Translations under genes and position numbers: made by a program
Notes under the pieces: generated by a model
Seen by the model: the letters and a program-made list of their open reading frames with translations, nothing else
Told to the model about the DNA's origin: nothing
Database searches by the model: none
Assembly (NCBI GenBank): GCA_964347835.1
Contig: CAYFZR010000065.1
Location: 27,464-91,463, forward strand
Direction of reading: 5' to 3'
Source of the DNA: CAYFZR01 sp964347835 [NCBI: uncultured archaeon]
GTDB lineage: Archaea; CAYFZR01
Length of the DNA: 64,000 nt
Shown here: positions 7,540-15,412 of the stretch, piece after piece
Layout of the letters: each line of letters starts with the position of its first letter
Position numbering within the stretch: the stretch's first letter is position 1

Positions 7540-8198
7540 AGAATTATTATGAAAAAGAAAGGGAAAAAATGGTTAATTTTTTGGAGAGAACTGGATATAT
7601 AATCTCAGAAGAAGTTAGAGATGCGATGCTAAAAGTTCCGAGACACCTTTTTGTTCCGGAGAATCAGAGACCTCATGCATACGAGGATAGACCTTTATAC
7701 ATAGGAATGGGTCAAACAATATCCGCCCCCCACATGGTTGCGATAATGTGCGAGAACCTTGACCTAGAGTCTGCTCATCTTGTACTAGAGATTGGTGCTG
7801 GTTCGGGTTACCATGCGGCGATTATGGCTGAAATAATTGGAAAAGACGGATGTGTAATTTCGATTGAAAGAATAAAAGAATTGGCTGATTTTGCACAAGA
7901 GAACTTGGAGAAGGCAGAATATTCGAATAGAGTAAAGATAGTTGTTGGAGACGGGACTTTAGGATACAAGAAGGACGCACCTTACGATAGAATCCTAGTT
8001 ACAGCAGGTTCACCAAAAGTGCCCCCCTCTTTAACTGAACAGTTGAAGGTAACGGGAAAGCTTCTTATACCGATTGGAGATAGAACTTTACAGCACTTGA
8101 TTAAGGTGGAAAAAGTATCTGAAAATGAATTGAGAGAAGATAACCTAGGTCCTTGTGTGTTCGTACCTTTAATAGGAAAAGAAGGCTGGAAAGCATAG
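7536..8198 (+). CDS. pcm: Protein-L-isoaspartate O-methyltransferase
   Basis: 220 residues. Pcm repairs damaged proteins by methylating L-isoaspartyl residues with S-adenosylmethionine. Visible landmarks: MLKVPRHLFVPENQRPHAYEDRPL (start of the catalytic domain), GQTISAPHMVA (substrate loop), EIGAGSGYHAA (SAM motif I) and DRILVTAG. The TTG at 7536 overlaps the previous stop; it is preferred to the in-frame ATG at 7569 because family members have the YxxEREKMV-type N-terminal extension seen here. It forms an operon with the zinc-finger gene and the CBS gene 11 bp downstream. Confidence 0.95.
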   Translation: MKNYYEKEREKMVNFLERTGYIISEEVRDAMLKVPRHLFVPENQRPHAYEDRPLYIGMGQTISAPHMVAIMCENLDLESAHLVLEIGAGSGYHAAIMAEIIGKDGCVISIERIKELADFAQENLEKAEYSNRVKIVVGDGTLGYKKDAPYDRILVTAGSPKVPPSLTEQLKVTGKLLIPIGDRTLQHLIKVEKVSENELREDNLGPCVFVPLIGKEGWKA

Positions 8199-8209
8199 GA
8201 GGATGATTC

Positions 8210-8635
8210 ATGAAAATATCCCTGGTCAAGGATATAATGATTGAAGAAGTTCTTTTCACAGACGTTTCTTCTTCCATTAACGAAGTCGCGAATCTCATGA
8301 GTACAAAAGACGTCGGAAGTCTCGTTGTTATAGAAGATGAAAAACCTATAGGCATTATAACCGAGAGAGACATATTGAAGAAGGTGGTAGCAAAAGGGTT
8401 GGATCCCGGGGAAACTAAAGTTTCAGAGATAATGCATACTCCCCTTATAACCATAGATTCAGAATCCTCAATATTTCAAGCAGCAGAATTGATGAACATA
8501 AACAAGATAAGAAGGCTTCCTGTAGTCAAAGGTGAGAAAATAGTAGGTATAATAACCGTTTTCGATATAATGAGTCATTACAGAGAGGTTGCTGGTTGGA
8601 TAATCGAGACATTAACTCCGATGTTTCAGCCTTAA
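8210..8635 (+). CDS. Two-CBS-domain protein
   Basis: 141 residues made of two CBS motifs. Each half has the pattern IMIEEVLFTDVSSSINEVANLMSTKDVGSLVV / ISTERDILKKVV and EIMHTPLITIDSESSIFQAAELMNINKIRRLPVV / IITVFDIM. Such Bateman modules bind adenosyl ligands and regulate partners. The ATG has a strong AGGAGGATG site 5 nt upstream, 11 bp after pcm. No fused effector domain. A second, independent CBS gene lies at 44908-45360. Confidence 0.9.
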   Translation: MKISLVKDIMIEEVLFTDVSSSINEVANLMSTKDVGSLVVIEDEKPIGIITERDILKKVVAKGLDPGETKVSEIMHTPLITIDSESSIFQAAELMNINKIRRLPVVKGEKIVGIITVFDIMSHYREVAGWIIETLTPMFQP

Positions 8636-8636
8636 C

Positions 8637-8939
8637 ACGACCTTCAAAAAGGTCGATCATTTGGTCGAATTCGCTAACGCGAATTCAACAACTCAAATAG
8701 CAATAAACGTGCGATCTTCAAAACGCTCAACAATCGAGGATTCTCGTGAGAGGTCGATCATTCGATAACATCGCAACCTTTTATAAAGGTTGAACAAAGG
8801 CACCACCTCCACCTTTTATAAAGGTGGAGCAATGCTACTCCTGTTTGAGATGTTGAATTGCGAAGCAATTCGACCTGATGATCCACCTTTCAGAAGGTGG
8901 AATTCGACCTGATGATCCACCTTTCAGAAGGTGGAGGTT
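8637..8939. repeat. Hairpin-dense block upstream of tRNA-Ile
   Basis: At least six short inverted repeats in 300 bp with no gene: CGACCTT/AAGGTCG (8638-), GAATTCGC/GCGAATTC (8666-), CAACCTT/AAAGGTTG (8775-), CCACCTT/AAAGGTGG (8810-), GAATTGC/GCAATTC (8854-), and CCACCTT/AAGGTGG twice (8883-8934). Several are variants of the same stem (xxACCTT) with different loops. The block lies between the CBS gene and tRNA-Ile. Open frames across it on the minus strand are artefacts of the repeats. Confidence 0.75.
8867..8934 (+). repeat. 34-bp perfect tandem duplication
   Basis: Units 8867-8900 and 8901-8934 are identical. Each contains the hairpin CCACCTT-TCAG-AAGGTGG. Confidence 0.95.
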
Positions 8940-9014
8940 GGGCTCGTGGCTCAGACTGGTTAGAGCGTCCGGCTGATAACCGGGAGGTCCGGGGTTCAAA
9001 TCCCCGCGGGCCCA
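8940..9014 (+). tRNA. tRNA-Ile (anticodon GAT)
   Basis: Complete cloverleaf of 75 nt without an intron. Acceptor GGGCTCG pairs with CGGGCCC (one G-T pair); the D-loop contains GGTTAG; the anticodon stem TCCGG/CCGGG closes the loop CTGATAA with GAT at 8975-8977; the T arm is CGGGG-TTCAAAT-CCCCG; the discriminator is A. CCA is not encoded. Confidence 0.97.
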
Positions 9015-9120
9015 TCTAAACTTTATATCTGCTATTTTTAATTCTGGATAGATAAAACATTCGATATGTATCAAAAATATGATAAAACTATTTCGACTAT
9101 GAACTATGAAGTTGAGTTAA

Positions 9121-9810
9121 ATGCCGTATTTGGTTATAACTTCAAAAGAAAAGAGACCGCGTAATGAGTTAGAGAGATTAGGTTGTGAAATAATTTGCAG
9201 ATATCTGTGGTTTGTTCCGAGGGATAAGATTACTAAGATAAAAAGTGCCTTAGACCAAGATAATTACCTTCTATTTCAAAAAACCAAGATTAAAAAGTCT
9301 AAACTTGAGAGAAAAGGTCAAAAAATTGGATTTACTTTAATCGCCTACGATACATCTAAAAGCGATGATAAGGGGCGAAAAGCAATAAAAAGAGTTCTTT
9401 CAAAGGCTCCTTGTCTCATGCTTGCCAAATCCATTTATATCTTCCCTTATATAGAAAAAAAACCGAAGATCCCTGATATAAGCACCGTTGAAAAAGTTAT
9501 TACTGAAAATAGAGGTAATATAACTAAAATTGGTACTCTAATTCCCATAGAGTTTACTACTGAGAAATTAAGAGAGAGAGCAAAAATTGTTTTAGAAGAA
9601 GAGGCAAATAAATTGATGGAAATGACGGAACATATCGCTACTGATGAAACTTCTATAAAAAAACACTCGAGCCAAATTAGAGCGTCCCTTATCAACCTAA
9701 AACTCAAATCTAAAATTTTTGACTTATCCTTCCGTATGGAAACTAAACAGGAATTGGGTAAAAAATTTACTAAGATATATAAAACATTGGGTAAGTTCCA
9801 TGAAACTTGA
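9121..9810 (+). CDS. Hypothetical basic protein
   Basis: 229 residues, lysine-rich. The segment RVLSKAPCLMLAKSIYIFPYI and the N-terminal YLVITSKEKRPRNELERLGCEIICRYLWFVP recall ChrB/PaaX-like small domains, but I cannot assign it. Residues 130-205 are predicted helical (TEKLRERAKIVLEEEANKLMEMTEHIA). The ATG lies about 100 bp after tRNA-Ile; no clear ribosome-binding site, so the mRNA may have a very short leader. Confidence 0.7.
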   Translation: MPYLVITSKEKRPRNELERLGCEIICRYLWFVPRDKITKIKSALDQDNYLLFQKTKIKKSKLERKGQKIGFTLIAYDTSKSDDKGRKAIKRVLSKAPCLMLAKSIYIFPYIEKKPKIPDISTVEKVITENRGNITKIGTLIPIEFTTEKLRERAKIVLEEEANKLMEMTEHIATDETSIKKHSSQIRASLINLKLKSKIFDLSFRMETKQELGKKFTKIYKTLGKFHET

Positions 9811-9884
9811 TCCCAAATAAATCTAAAGAAGTTCTGAAGATTATTAGCTTTGATAAAATCCGAAATCGATTTTTTAAAGTCAAT

Positions 9885-10511
9885 TTAGCCCCAAATAAAA
9901 TCTCTGTAACCGGCGAATAGTAGAGTTATCAAAAAAACTGCGGCCATAAAAAGCCATGGGCTGAAGAGCCAGAGAATTACAATAAGACTGTAAAGCACAC
10001 CTCTGCTACCGAGAGTGTAAAAGCTGCAACCTCTGTTCAACAAATTGCCAAGGTATTCATGCTTTGCCATGCCTGTGTGATCCGTTATAACGTCTGAAGG
10101 TGTCGTGGTAAATAGGCAGACGAGGCGGTAATATCGAAGAGACGAGACGAAAAACATGAAAGATATGGCTTGAATGGCTACTATAAATAGAATTTTAAAC
10201 TCGAATAATAAAACGTCTGCAAAAATTCCAAAACTTTTAGCATTTATCAACAAGTTGAGAAGTATGCCCGCAAATATAAGGGTTGCAGAAGCAAAGAGAA
10301 TGCTCACCGAAATCACGTCTCTGAGCTGTTGAACCAGAAGTATATGTTCTTCTTTGTTAAGCACATACTCGATTCCTTTCTCTCTAAAGAGGTTTGCGTG
10401 AGACTTTACAGTTCTATCTGGCCTTCTACGGTGCAATAGAAGATACGCGCCATGGTAACCTGCAAAGCTAATCAAAAAAATGATGAGGGCAATCTGATCC
10501 AGAAGTTCCAT
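9885..10511 (-). CDS. DUF599-like membrane protein
   Basis: 208 residues with about five transmembrane helices (residues 8-28, 72-95, 102-125, 150-175, 180-203). The N-terminal FLISFAGYHGAYLLLHRRRPDRT and SLRYYRLVCLF segments fit the DUF599 family, whose biochemical role is unknown. ATG start; monocistronic and divergent from the DUF5752 gene. Confidence 0.68.
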   Translation of the reverse strand: MELLDQIALIIFLISFAGYHGAYLLLHRRRPDRTVKSHANLFREKGIEYVLNKEEHILLVQQLRDVISVSILFASATLIFAGILLNLLINAKSFGIFADVLLFEFKILFIVAIQAISFMFFVSSLRYYRLVCLFTTTPSDVITDHTGMAKHEYLGNLLNRGCSFYTLGSRGVLYSLIVILWLFSPWLFMAAVFLITLLFAGYRDFIWG

Positions 10512-10753
10512 ACTACTAACACCTCTTCAAGATTCCATTCACTAAACCTAACGAATATTTAAAATTTTCGGCGTCCGGAAAAGTGGAAAAATTAAAAAAA
10601 AGGCGAATTCAAATTAATTCCATCGTTGCCGTCCTCCTTCTACGGAGAATTTTCCTTGAAGTCTGGATGACTTCTTTTGTTTTAATTTTGGAGTCTAATA
10701 TGTCCAAATCTTAAAAAAAGATGTATTTATACAATTGGTTATACGTCAAAGAT

Positions 10754-10771
10754 AAAGTTATGATAAACTTT
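10754..10771. promoter_or_regulatory. Inverted repeat overlapping a TATA box
   Basis: AAAGTT (10754-10759), 6 nt, AACTTT (10766-10771), running into TTTATATATATAACC, a good archaeal TATA box. The transcription start would be near 10797, almost at the ATG at 10800, so the DUF5752 mRNA is probably leaderless. Confidence 0.4.
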
Positions 10772-10799
10772 ATATATATAACCCTACTTACACCTCTCT

Positions 10800-11126
10800 A
10801 TGATTAGAACAAAAGAACAAGCAAAAGAGGCTCTTAAAAAGACAGCAGATGATGAGGCATTTTACTTTTGCAATGAAAAGGGCTTCTTAAATATTAAAGC
10901 AAATAGTATTGAAGAGGCCTTGGAGAAAATAAAAAATATAGACGAGTCTTCTATAAATTATCACCTGAAGAATGGTCATTTTCAGAAGTGGATTGTCGAC
11001 ATATTCAGAGATGACGCATTGTCAAGGAAAGTTGACAGATTATCTAAGAAAGAAAGCATAAAAAAAGAAGATCTCGTCAATGTGTTGGAAGAAAGGATTA
11101 GATGGCTCAAAAGTAAGGTTTATTGA
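10800..11126 (+). CDS. DUF5752-like protein
   Basis: 108 residues. DDEAFYFCNEKGFLNIKANSIEEALEKIKNIDESSINYHLKNGHFQKWI resembles the DUF5752 pattern (FYF...G..A.S..EF...L..V...SI.FHL.RGDFE.WI), and the C-terminal half is a coiled helix ending in LEERIRWLKSKVY. The role is unknown. The start is set by a TATA box 20-30 nt upstream and no ribosome-binding site. Confidence 0.72.
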   Translation: MIRTKEQAKEALKKTADDEAFYFCNEKGFLNIKANSIEEALEKIKNIDESSINYHLKNGHFQKWIVDIFRDDALSRKVDRLSKKESIKKEDLVNVLEERIRWLKSKVY

Positions 11127-11566
11127 CATTTTTCGATGATCCTTTTTACAATTCCAATCAACTTCTTAGTTTTTAAGCCACGTAAAATGTTATTAAATGA
11201 GAGCGGTTCCCTTCTATATTTATTGTAGACCGTTAAAGAAGTCTTTTTTTCTTAAATTTAGTTATTTTGAAGTTAAAAGAAAAACGGACAGAATGGATTT
11301 TACAAAATATATCTTATTTTTACAAAATGAAGTTTCAAGAGTATCTTTAAGATAATTAAACGAGAACTGAGCAATTAAATAACAATTAGATAACTTCATA
11401 ATCTTCGAGGAGCTTATTTTTTCCTTAAAAATAATAAAAAATTTTACTAAAGGCTTAAATAAAAGTATTGAAAAGAGATGGAATTCAGTATTGGAATTAA
11501 CTAGATATTCCGTGAGAGGAGCTTGAAACAGGATGGTTTTAAGATTGAAAAGGAGCTAGAAATGGA
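11127..11566. other. Intergenic region before the lysine aminomutase operon
   Basis: Very AT-rich, 440 bp. A TATA-like CTTAAATAAA near 11452-11462 lies about 105 nt before the kamA start, implying a leader of roughly 80 nt that includes two GGAG motifs. A minus-strand frame from about 11250 to 11120 reads like a protein C-terminus but has no start codon, so it may be a gene remnant. Confidence 0.4.
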
Positions 11567-12853
11567 ATGGAAAAAGCGATTGAAGAAGGTAAACCTCCGA
11601 ATAGTTCATGGAAGAAGTTTATCCCATGGCAAGACATTTCTGAAGAACAGTGGTATGATTGGCGTTGGCAGATCAAAAACATGATCAGGAAGCCAGAACA
11701 ACTTGTGAAGATCCTTCCTCTTCCTCGGAAAGAATTTGAGGATATCTGTAGAGTAAGTGATTCGTATCCAATGTTAATCTCGCCGTACTATTTCTCCCTC
11801 ATTGACCTTGAAAACCCAAACGATCCTATACGCAAGCAGTCATTTCCTTCCATAGAAGAACTGGAAGATTTGGCTTACGCGGTAGAGGATCCTTTAGATG
11901 AAGAAGAAGACCAATCAGTTCCCGGACTCACCCACCGTTATCCTGACAGAGTCCTTCTAACGCTCACTAACTTTTGCACCACTTACTGTCGTCATTGCAC
12001 AAGAAAACGTATTCATGGAAAGAGCAAAGGCACCTTATCCTCTTACTGTTTAGACAGAGTTTTAGATTATCTTCAGAAACACGAGGAAATCCGTGATATC
12101 GTAGTTTCTGGCGGTGACCCACTTGCATTACCAAATCGTATACTTGAGAAAATACTTAAGGGTCTCCAAGACATTTCCCACTTAGAGATGATTAGGATAG
12201 GCACAAGAGTGCCTGTTACCCTACCAATGCGCCTTTATGATCAAGATTTACTCAGTCTACTAGAAAATTTCGAGAATCTATGGGTTAATACTCACTTCAA
12301 CCATCCTAGAGAAATAACTATTGAGGCTGTTCAGGCGGTCAGGAATTTATTAAAGCTTGGAATACCCGTAAACAATCAGACAGTCCTTCTTAATGGAATT
12401 AACGACTCAGTAGAAATTATGCGAGAACTTATGCTATCTTTGTTGAAAATCAGGGTAAGACCGTATTATCTTTTCCACTGCGATCCCTCAAAGGGAGTAT
12501 CCCATTTCAGAACTAGCGTTTGGAAAGGTATGGAGATTATTGAAGGATTGAGAGGACATATATCAGGTTTGGGAGTCCCTACTTATGTAATTGATGCTCC
12601 TAGAGGCGGTGGAAAGATTCCCTTAATGCCAAATTACGTTCTTTCATATTCGGAGGATGCAATTGTTCTTCGAAACTACGAAGGGATGATAGTAAAGTAC
12701 TATCCCAAAGGGAAGCCCAAAGACAGGATTTTCCATCATAATAATTACATAGGGATTATCAAACTATTAGAAGAGGATGCTGATGCTCTAATTCCTTCCG
12801 AGACTCCGAGATTGAAAAGGAGAGAGAATAATAAGAGTAATTACAAAAAATAA
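11567..12853 (+). CDS. kamA: L-lysine 2,3-aminomutase (radical SAM, PLP)
   Basis: 428 residues, full length for the KamA family. The radical-SAM cluster motif is C137-x3-C141-x2-C144 (CTTYCRHC). PLP would bind K350 in the DAPRGGGKIPLMPNYV loop. D306 (in HCDPSKG) and D343 (in VIDAP) match the two aspartates that hold the lysine side-chain amine in clostridial lysine 2,3-aminomutase and that differ in glutamate 2,3-aminomutase. That supports L-lysine to L-beta-lysine conversion. ATG preceded by AAAGGAGC. First gene of a four-gene operon with two ATP-grasp ligases and a GNAT; no AblB-type (about 270-residue) acetyltransferase is present, so ordinary N-epsilon-acetyl-beta-lysine synthesis is not the obvious role. 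Confidence 0.93.
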   Translation: MEKAIEEGKPPNSSWKKFIPWQDISEEQWYDWRWQIKNMIRKPEQLVKILPLPRKEFEDICRVSDSYPMLISPYYFSLIDLENPNDPIRKQSFPSIEELEDLAYAVEDPLDEEEDQSVPGLTHRYPDRVLLTLTNFCTTYCRHCTRKRIHGKSKGTLSSYCLDRVLDYLQKHEEIRDIVVSGGDPLALPNRILEKILKGLQDISHLEMIRIGTRVPVTLPMRLYDQDLLSLLENFENLWVNTHFNHPREITIEAVQAVRNLLKLGIPVNNQTVLLNGINDSVEIMRELMLSLLKIRVRPYYLFHCDPSKGVSHFRTSVWKGMEIIEGLRGHISGLGVPTYVIDAPRGGGKIPLMPNYVLSYSEDAIVLRNYEGMIVKYYPKGKPKDRIFHHNNYIGIIKLLEEDADALIPSETPRLKRRENNKSNYKK

Positions 12854-12891
12854 AAAAATGAAGGTAATTTCTTTAAAAAAATTAAGAGGTG

Positions 12892-13920
12892 ATGAAATTA
12901 CTCGTTGGTTTAACTTATGATTTAAAGATCGATTATTACGAGGAAAATAATTTAAACTCCGATATTTATGAAGAATTTGATGTTGAAGAAACTATTGCAG
13001 AGATATCAAATGTTTTAGAGGGTGCAGGACACACAGTTCTTAGATTAGGTAGTGGAAAAAAATTTCTGGAACGCATCCAGAGGGTATCGGTAGATATAGT
13101 TTTTAATATTGCAGAGGGCTTTGGAACTCGTTCCAGAGAGGCTCACGTTCCTGCTGTACTGGAAATACTTGGAATACCCTATACAGGCTCAGATCCTCTT
13201 ACTTTGGCTTTAACATTGGACAAAGAGACTGCTAAGCGAGTAGTAATGACAACTAGCGTTCCAACGCCTCCATTTAAAGTAATTAGAGAGATGCAAGATT
13301 TGAAGGAACTAAACCTAGATTATCCTCTCATTCCAAAGTTACTCTACCAGGGCTCGAGCATTGGTTTAAGAAAAACTTCCAAAGTCAATAACTTTGAAGA
13401 ATTAGAAGAAAGAGTTGCCTGGCTTCTACTAACATATCAGGAACCTGTGATAGTGGAAGAATTCATTGAGGGGAGGGAATTTACCGTTGGAGTATTAGGT
13501 AATAACCAAAATGCGTATGTCTTGGGAATCATGGAGATATCTCCAAAAAAAGGAAAGAGGCAAGATTTCATTTATTCCCTAGAGTCAAAGAGGAATTGGA
13601 AAGAATTGAATTACACTGTGAATCCTTCCCTTGAAAAATCCTTGGAAGAAAGGATAAGACAGGTAGCATTGACTGTTCATAGGGTTTTGGGCTGCAGAGA
13701 TGTTTCTAGAATAGATTTCAGGGTTGACTCGGAAAAAAAACCTTACTTTTTGGAGGTAAACCCACTTCCCGGATTGAATCCTAACTTTAGTGATCTTCCA
13801 TTGATCGCGAGTGGAGTTGGCATGGAATACAAAGACCTTGTTTACTGTATTTTTGAAAATGCGCTACAACGTTACGGTATGATCTTACATGAATCGAAGA
13901 GTAGGTATAATCTACAATAA
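12892..13920 (+). CDS. ATP-grasp ligase, D-Ala-D-Ala ligase-like (1)
   Basis: 342 residues. N-terminal domain with VDIVFNIAEGFGTRSREAHVPAVLE and LGIPYTGSD; ATP-grasp core with LIPKLLYQGSSIGLRK (Gly-rich loop) and VEEFIEGREFTVGVLG; metal-binding end RIDFRVDSEKKPYFLEVNPLPGLNP. These are the landmarks of D-alanine-D-alanine ligase-like carboxylate-amine ligases, which form a peptide bond via an acyl phosphate. An archaeon without murein has no need for D-Ala-D-Ala, so the substrates are probably others, here likely including beta-lysine. The ATG at 12892 is placed by GAGGTG; an overlapping GTG at 12889 is less likely. It starts 38 bp after kamA and overlaps the next gene by 32 bp. Confidence 0.85.
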   Translation: MKLLVGLTYDLKIDYYEENNLNSDIYEEFDVEETIAEISNVLEGAGHTVLRLGSGKKFLERIQRVSVDIVFNIAEGFGTRSREAHVPAVLEILGIPYTGSDPLTLALTLDKETAKRVVMTTSVPTPPFKVIREMQDLKELNLDYPLIPKLLYQGSSIGLRKTSKVNNFEELEERVAWLLLTYQEPVIVEEFIEGREFTVGVLGNNQNAYVLGIMEISPKKGKRQDFIYSLESKRNWKELNYTVNPSLEKSLEERIRQVALTVHRVLGCRDVSRIDFRVDSEKKPYFLEVNPLPGLNPNFSDLPLIASGVGMEYKDLVYCIFENALQRYGMILHESKSRYNLQ

Positions 13921-14881
13921 GGTCTCTGATGATGATAGACCTGATAGAAAGGGAATTTTAAGAGCAGTTGACTCTGTAAAGACAGTTCTAAAGGAGATTG
14001 GATATCCTTACAGCCTTTATGGCTTAGATGGAGATTTGAAACACTTCGTAAGGGAAATTGAATTTATTAAGCCCGACGTAATCATTAATTTATGCGAAGA
14101 CTTCGAGGGAAAGAGCGAAGGCGAGATTTTCATAGCTTCTTTACTCGAAGAAATGGGGATGAGTTACACGGGTTCTCCTCCTAAAGTTCTTAAAAATGCC
14201 TTGTACAAACCCATAGCCAAGAAAATTTTTGTTAAGAGCAGTATTCCCACCCCAAGATGGAGAGTTTTCGGAAAAAAACCTATAAAAGAAAAAGATCTTA
14301 GTTTTCCGGTCATAATTAAGCCAAAAAAAGAAGATGGAAGCATAGGCATAGATAAAGAGAGCGTGGTTGACTCCATTGAATCCCTAAAAAGAAAATCAAA
14401 GGAGCTCATTAAATATTTCGGCACCAATCTGATGATTGAAGATTATATAGACGGACGTGAATTTAACGCAGCCTTTTTTGATGGTGAAATTCTGGCAATT
14501 GGAGAAATAGAATTTGATATAGAGCCAAGAATCGTTGGATACGATGCTAAATGGAAAGAAGGCTCTGAAGAAGATCTAAAAACAAGAGCAAAATATCCTG
14601 CGAATTTGAATACTAAGGAAGAAGAAAGGATAAAAGCTGTGGCTCTGAAGGCCCTTAAAGTCCTTCAAATTAGAGATTATGGAAGAGTAGATTTGAGGAT
14701 GGACGAAGAAGGAAATATTTTTGTTTTGGAAGTAAACCCAAATCCCGATATATCTCCAGGCTCAGGATTTATAAAAGCTCTCGAAGTTTCCGGATTTTCT
14801 TACAGAGATTTTATCCAAAGATTAATAGAGATAACTCTTAGGAGAACTGAAAATGAGAATCAGAACTCTCCAAAGCAATGA
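13889..14881 (+). CDS. ATP-grasp ligase, D-Ala-D-Ala ligase-like (2)
   Basis: 330 residues, a diverged paralogue of the preceding ligase. DVIINLCEDFEGKSEGEIFIAS and MGMSYTGSPPKVLKNALYKPIAKK are in the N-terminal half; FPVIIKPKKEDGSIGI (nucleotide loop), MIEDYIDGREFNAAFF and VLEVNPNPDISPGSG follow. Start ATG 13889 lies inside the previous gene (32-bp overlap), and its own end overlaps the GNAT gene by 29 bp, so all three should be translated from one mRNA. Two distinct ligases in tandem suggest sequential additions to form a tripeptide-like product or activation of different carboxylates. Confidence 0.83.
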   Translation: MNRRVGIIYNKVSDDDRPDRKGILRAVDSVKTVLKEIGYPYSLYGLDGDLKHFVREIEFIKPDVIINLCEDFEGKSEGEIFIASLLEEMGMSYTGSPPKVLKNALYKPIAKKIFVKSSIPTPRWRVFGKKPIKEKDLSFPVIIKPKKEDGSIGIDKESVVDSIESLKRKSKELIKYFGTNLMIEDYIDGREFNAAFFDGEILAIGEIEFDIEPRIVGYDAKWKEGSEEDLKTRAKYPANLNTKEEERIKAVALKALKVLQIRDYGRVDLRMDEEGNIFVLEVNPNPDISPGSGFIKALEVSGFSYRDFIQRLIEITLRRTENENQNSPKQ

Positions 14882-15338
14882 AAAATACGAGATTGAGAGT
14901 TTGATCATAAAAACTGGGGTTTTTAAACCTAATGAGATTCAAGTAGCCTTAGAAGTCTTAGATCGGTCTCTTAAAGGAGATCTTTCTTACCAAATAGAAG
15001 TGATGGAAAACGATGATGGTCAGATTTTGGGATTTATATGTTTCGGACTTAATCCTATGTGCGATGCTGTTTTTGAGCTGTATTGGATAGCAGTGGATCC
15101 AGAAAATCAGGGCAAAGGCATAGGACACTCTCTTTTATATAATCTCGAAAAGAAAGTTATGGAATTAAATGGAAGAATGATCGTAATAGAAACGTCTTCG
15201 AGACCCGAATACAAAAATGCTAGAGAATTTTATGAAGATTTAGGGTACGAAATTATTTGTAAATTTCCAAATTTTTATGCTCCGGGGGACGATAAAATAG
15301 TGTATGCAAAAGTTTTAAACCAAAAAGTTTTGAATTAA
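14853..15338 (+). CDS. GNAT-family N-acetyltransferase
   Basis: 161 residues, single GNAT domain. The acetyl-CoA motif is YWIAVDPENQGKGIGHSLL (Q-x-x-G-x-G), followed by IVIETSSRPEYKNAREFYEDLGYE. It overlaps the second ATP-grasp gene by 29 bp and is the last gene of the operon. The natural inference is N-acylation of an amine in the product made by KamA and the ligases. Its length is unlike AblB. Specificity cannot be predicted. Confidence 0.87.
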   Translation: MRIRTLQSNEKYEIESLIIKTGVFKPNEIQVALEVLDRSLKGDLSYQIEVMENDDGQILGFICFGLNPMCDAVFELYWIAVDPENQGKGIGHSLLYNLEKKVMELNGRMIVIETSSRPEYKNAREFYEDLGYEIICKFPNFYAPGDDKIVYAKVLNQKVLN

Positions 15339-15412
15339 ACATCTTCTTCCCCCGTATTATTTAACCTTTTTTCGTTTAGGCTATAATTCTATGTCTCTAC
15401 AGCAAAAAACCA

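Noticed and set aside
8940-8960. Similarity between CGTGGCTC in tRNA-Ile and the reverse complement of the AGCCA hairpin
   Set aside because: Only 8-9 nt match, expected by chance at this scale; no shared flanks.
8835-9074. 79-codon minus-strand frame across the hairpin block and tRNA-Ile
   Set aside because: It runs through a tRNA gene and a tandem repeat and has no family resemblance or ribosome-binding site.
10609-10707. 32-codon minus-strand frame with a basic tail (TTG start)
   Set aside because: Plausible composition but no ribosome-binding site, and no conservation can be checked.
11120-11250. Minus-strand frame reading like a protein C-terminus (NKYRREPLSFNNILRGLK...)
   Set aside because: No start codon before an upstream stop; at most a gene remnant, too short to name.
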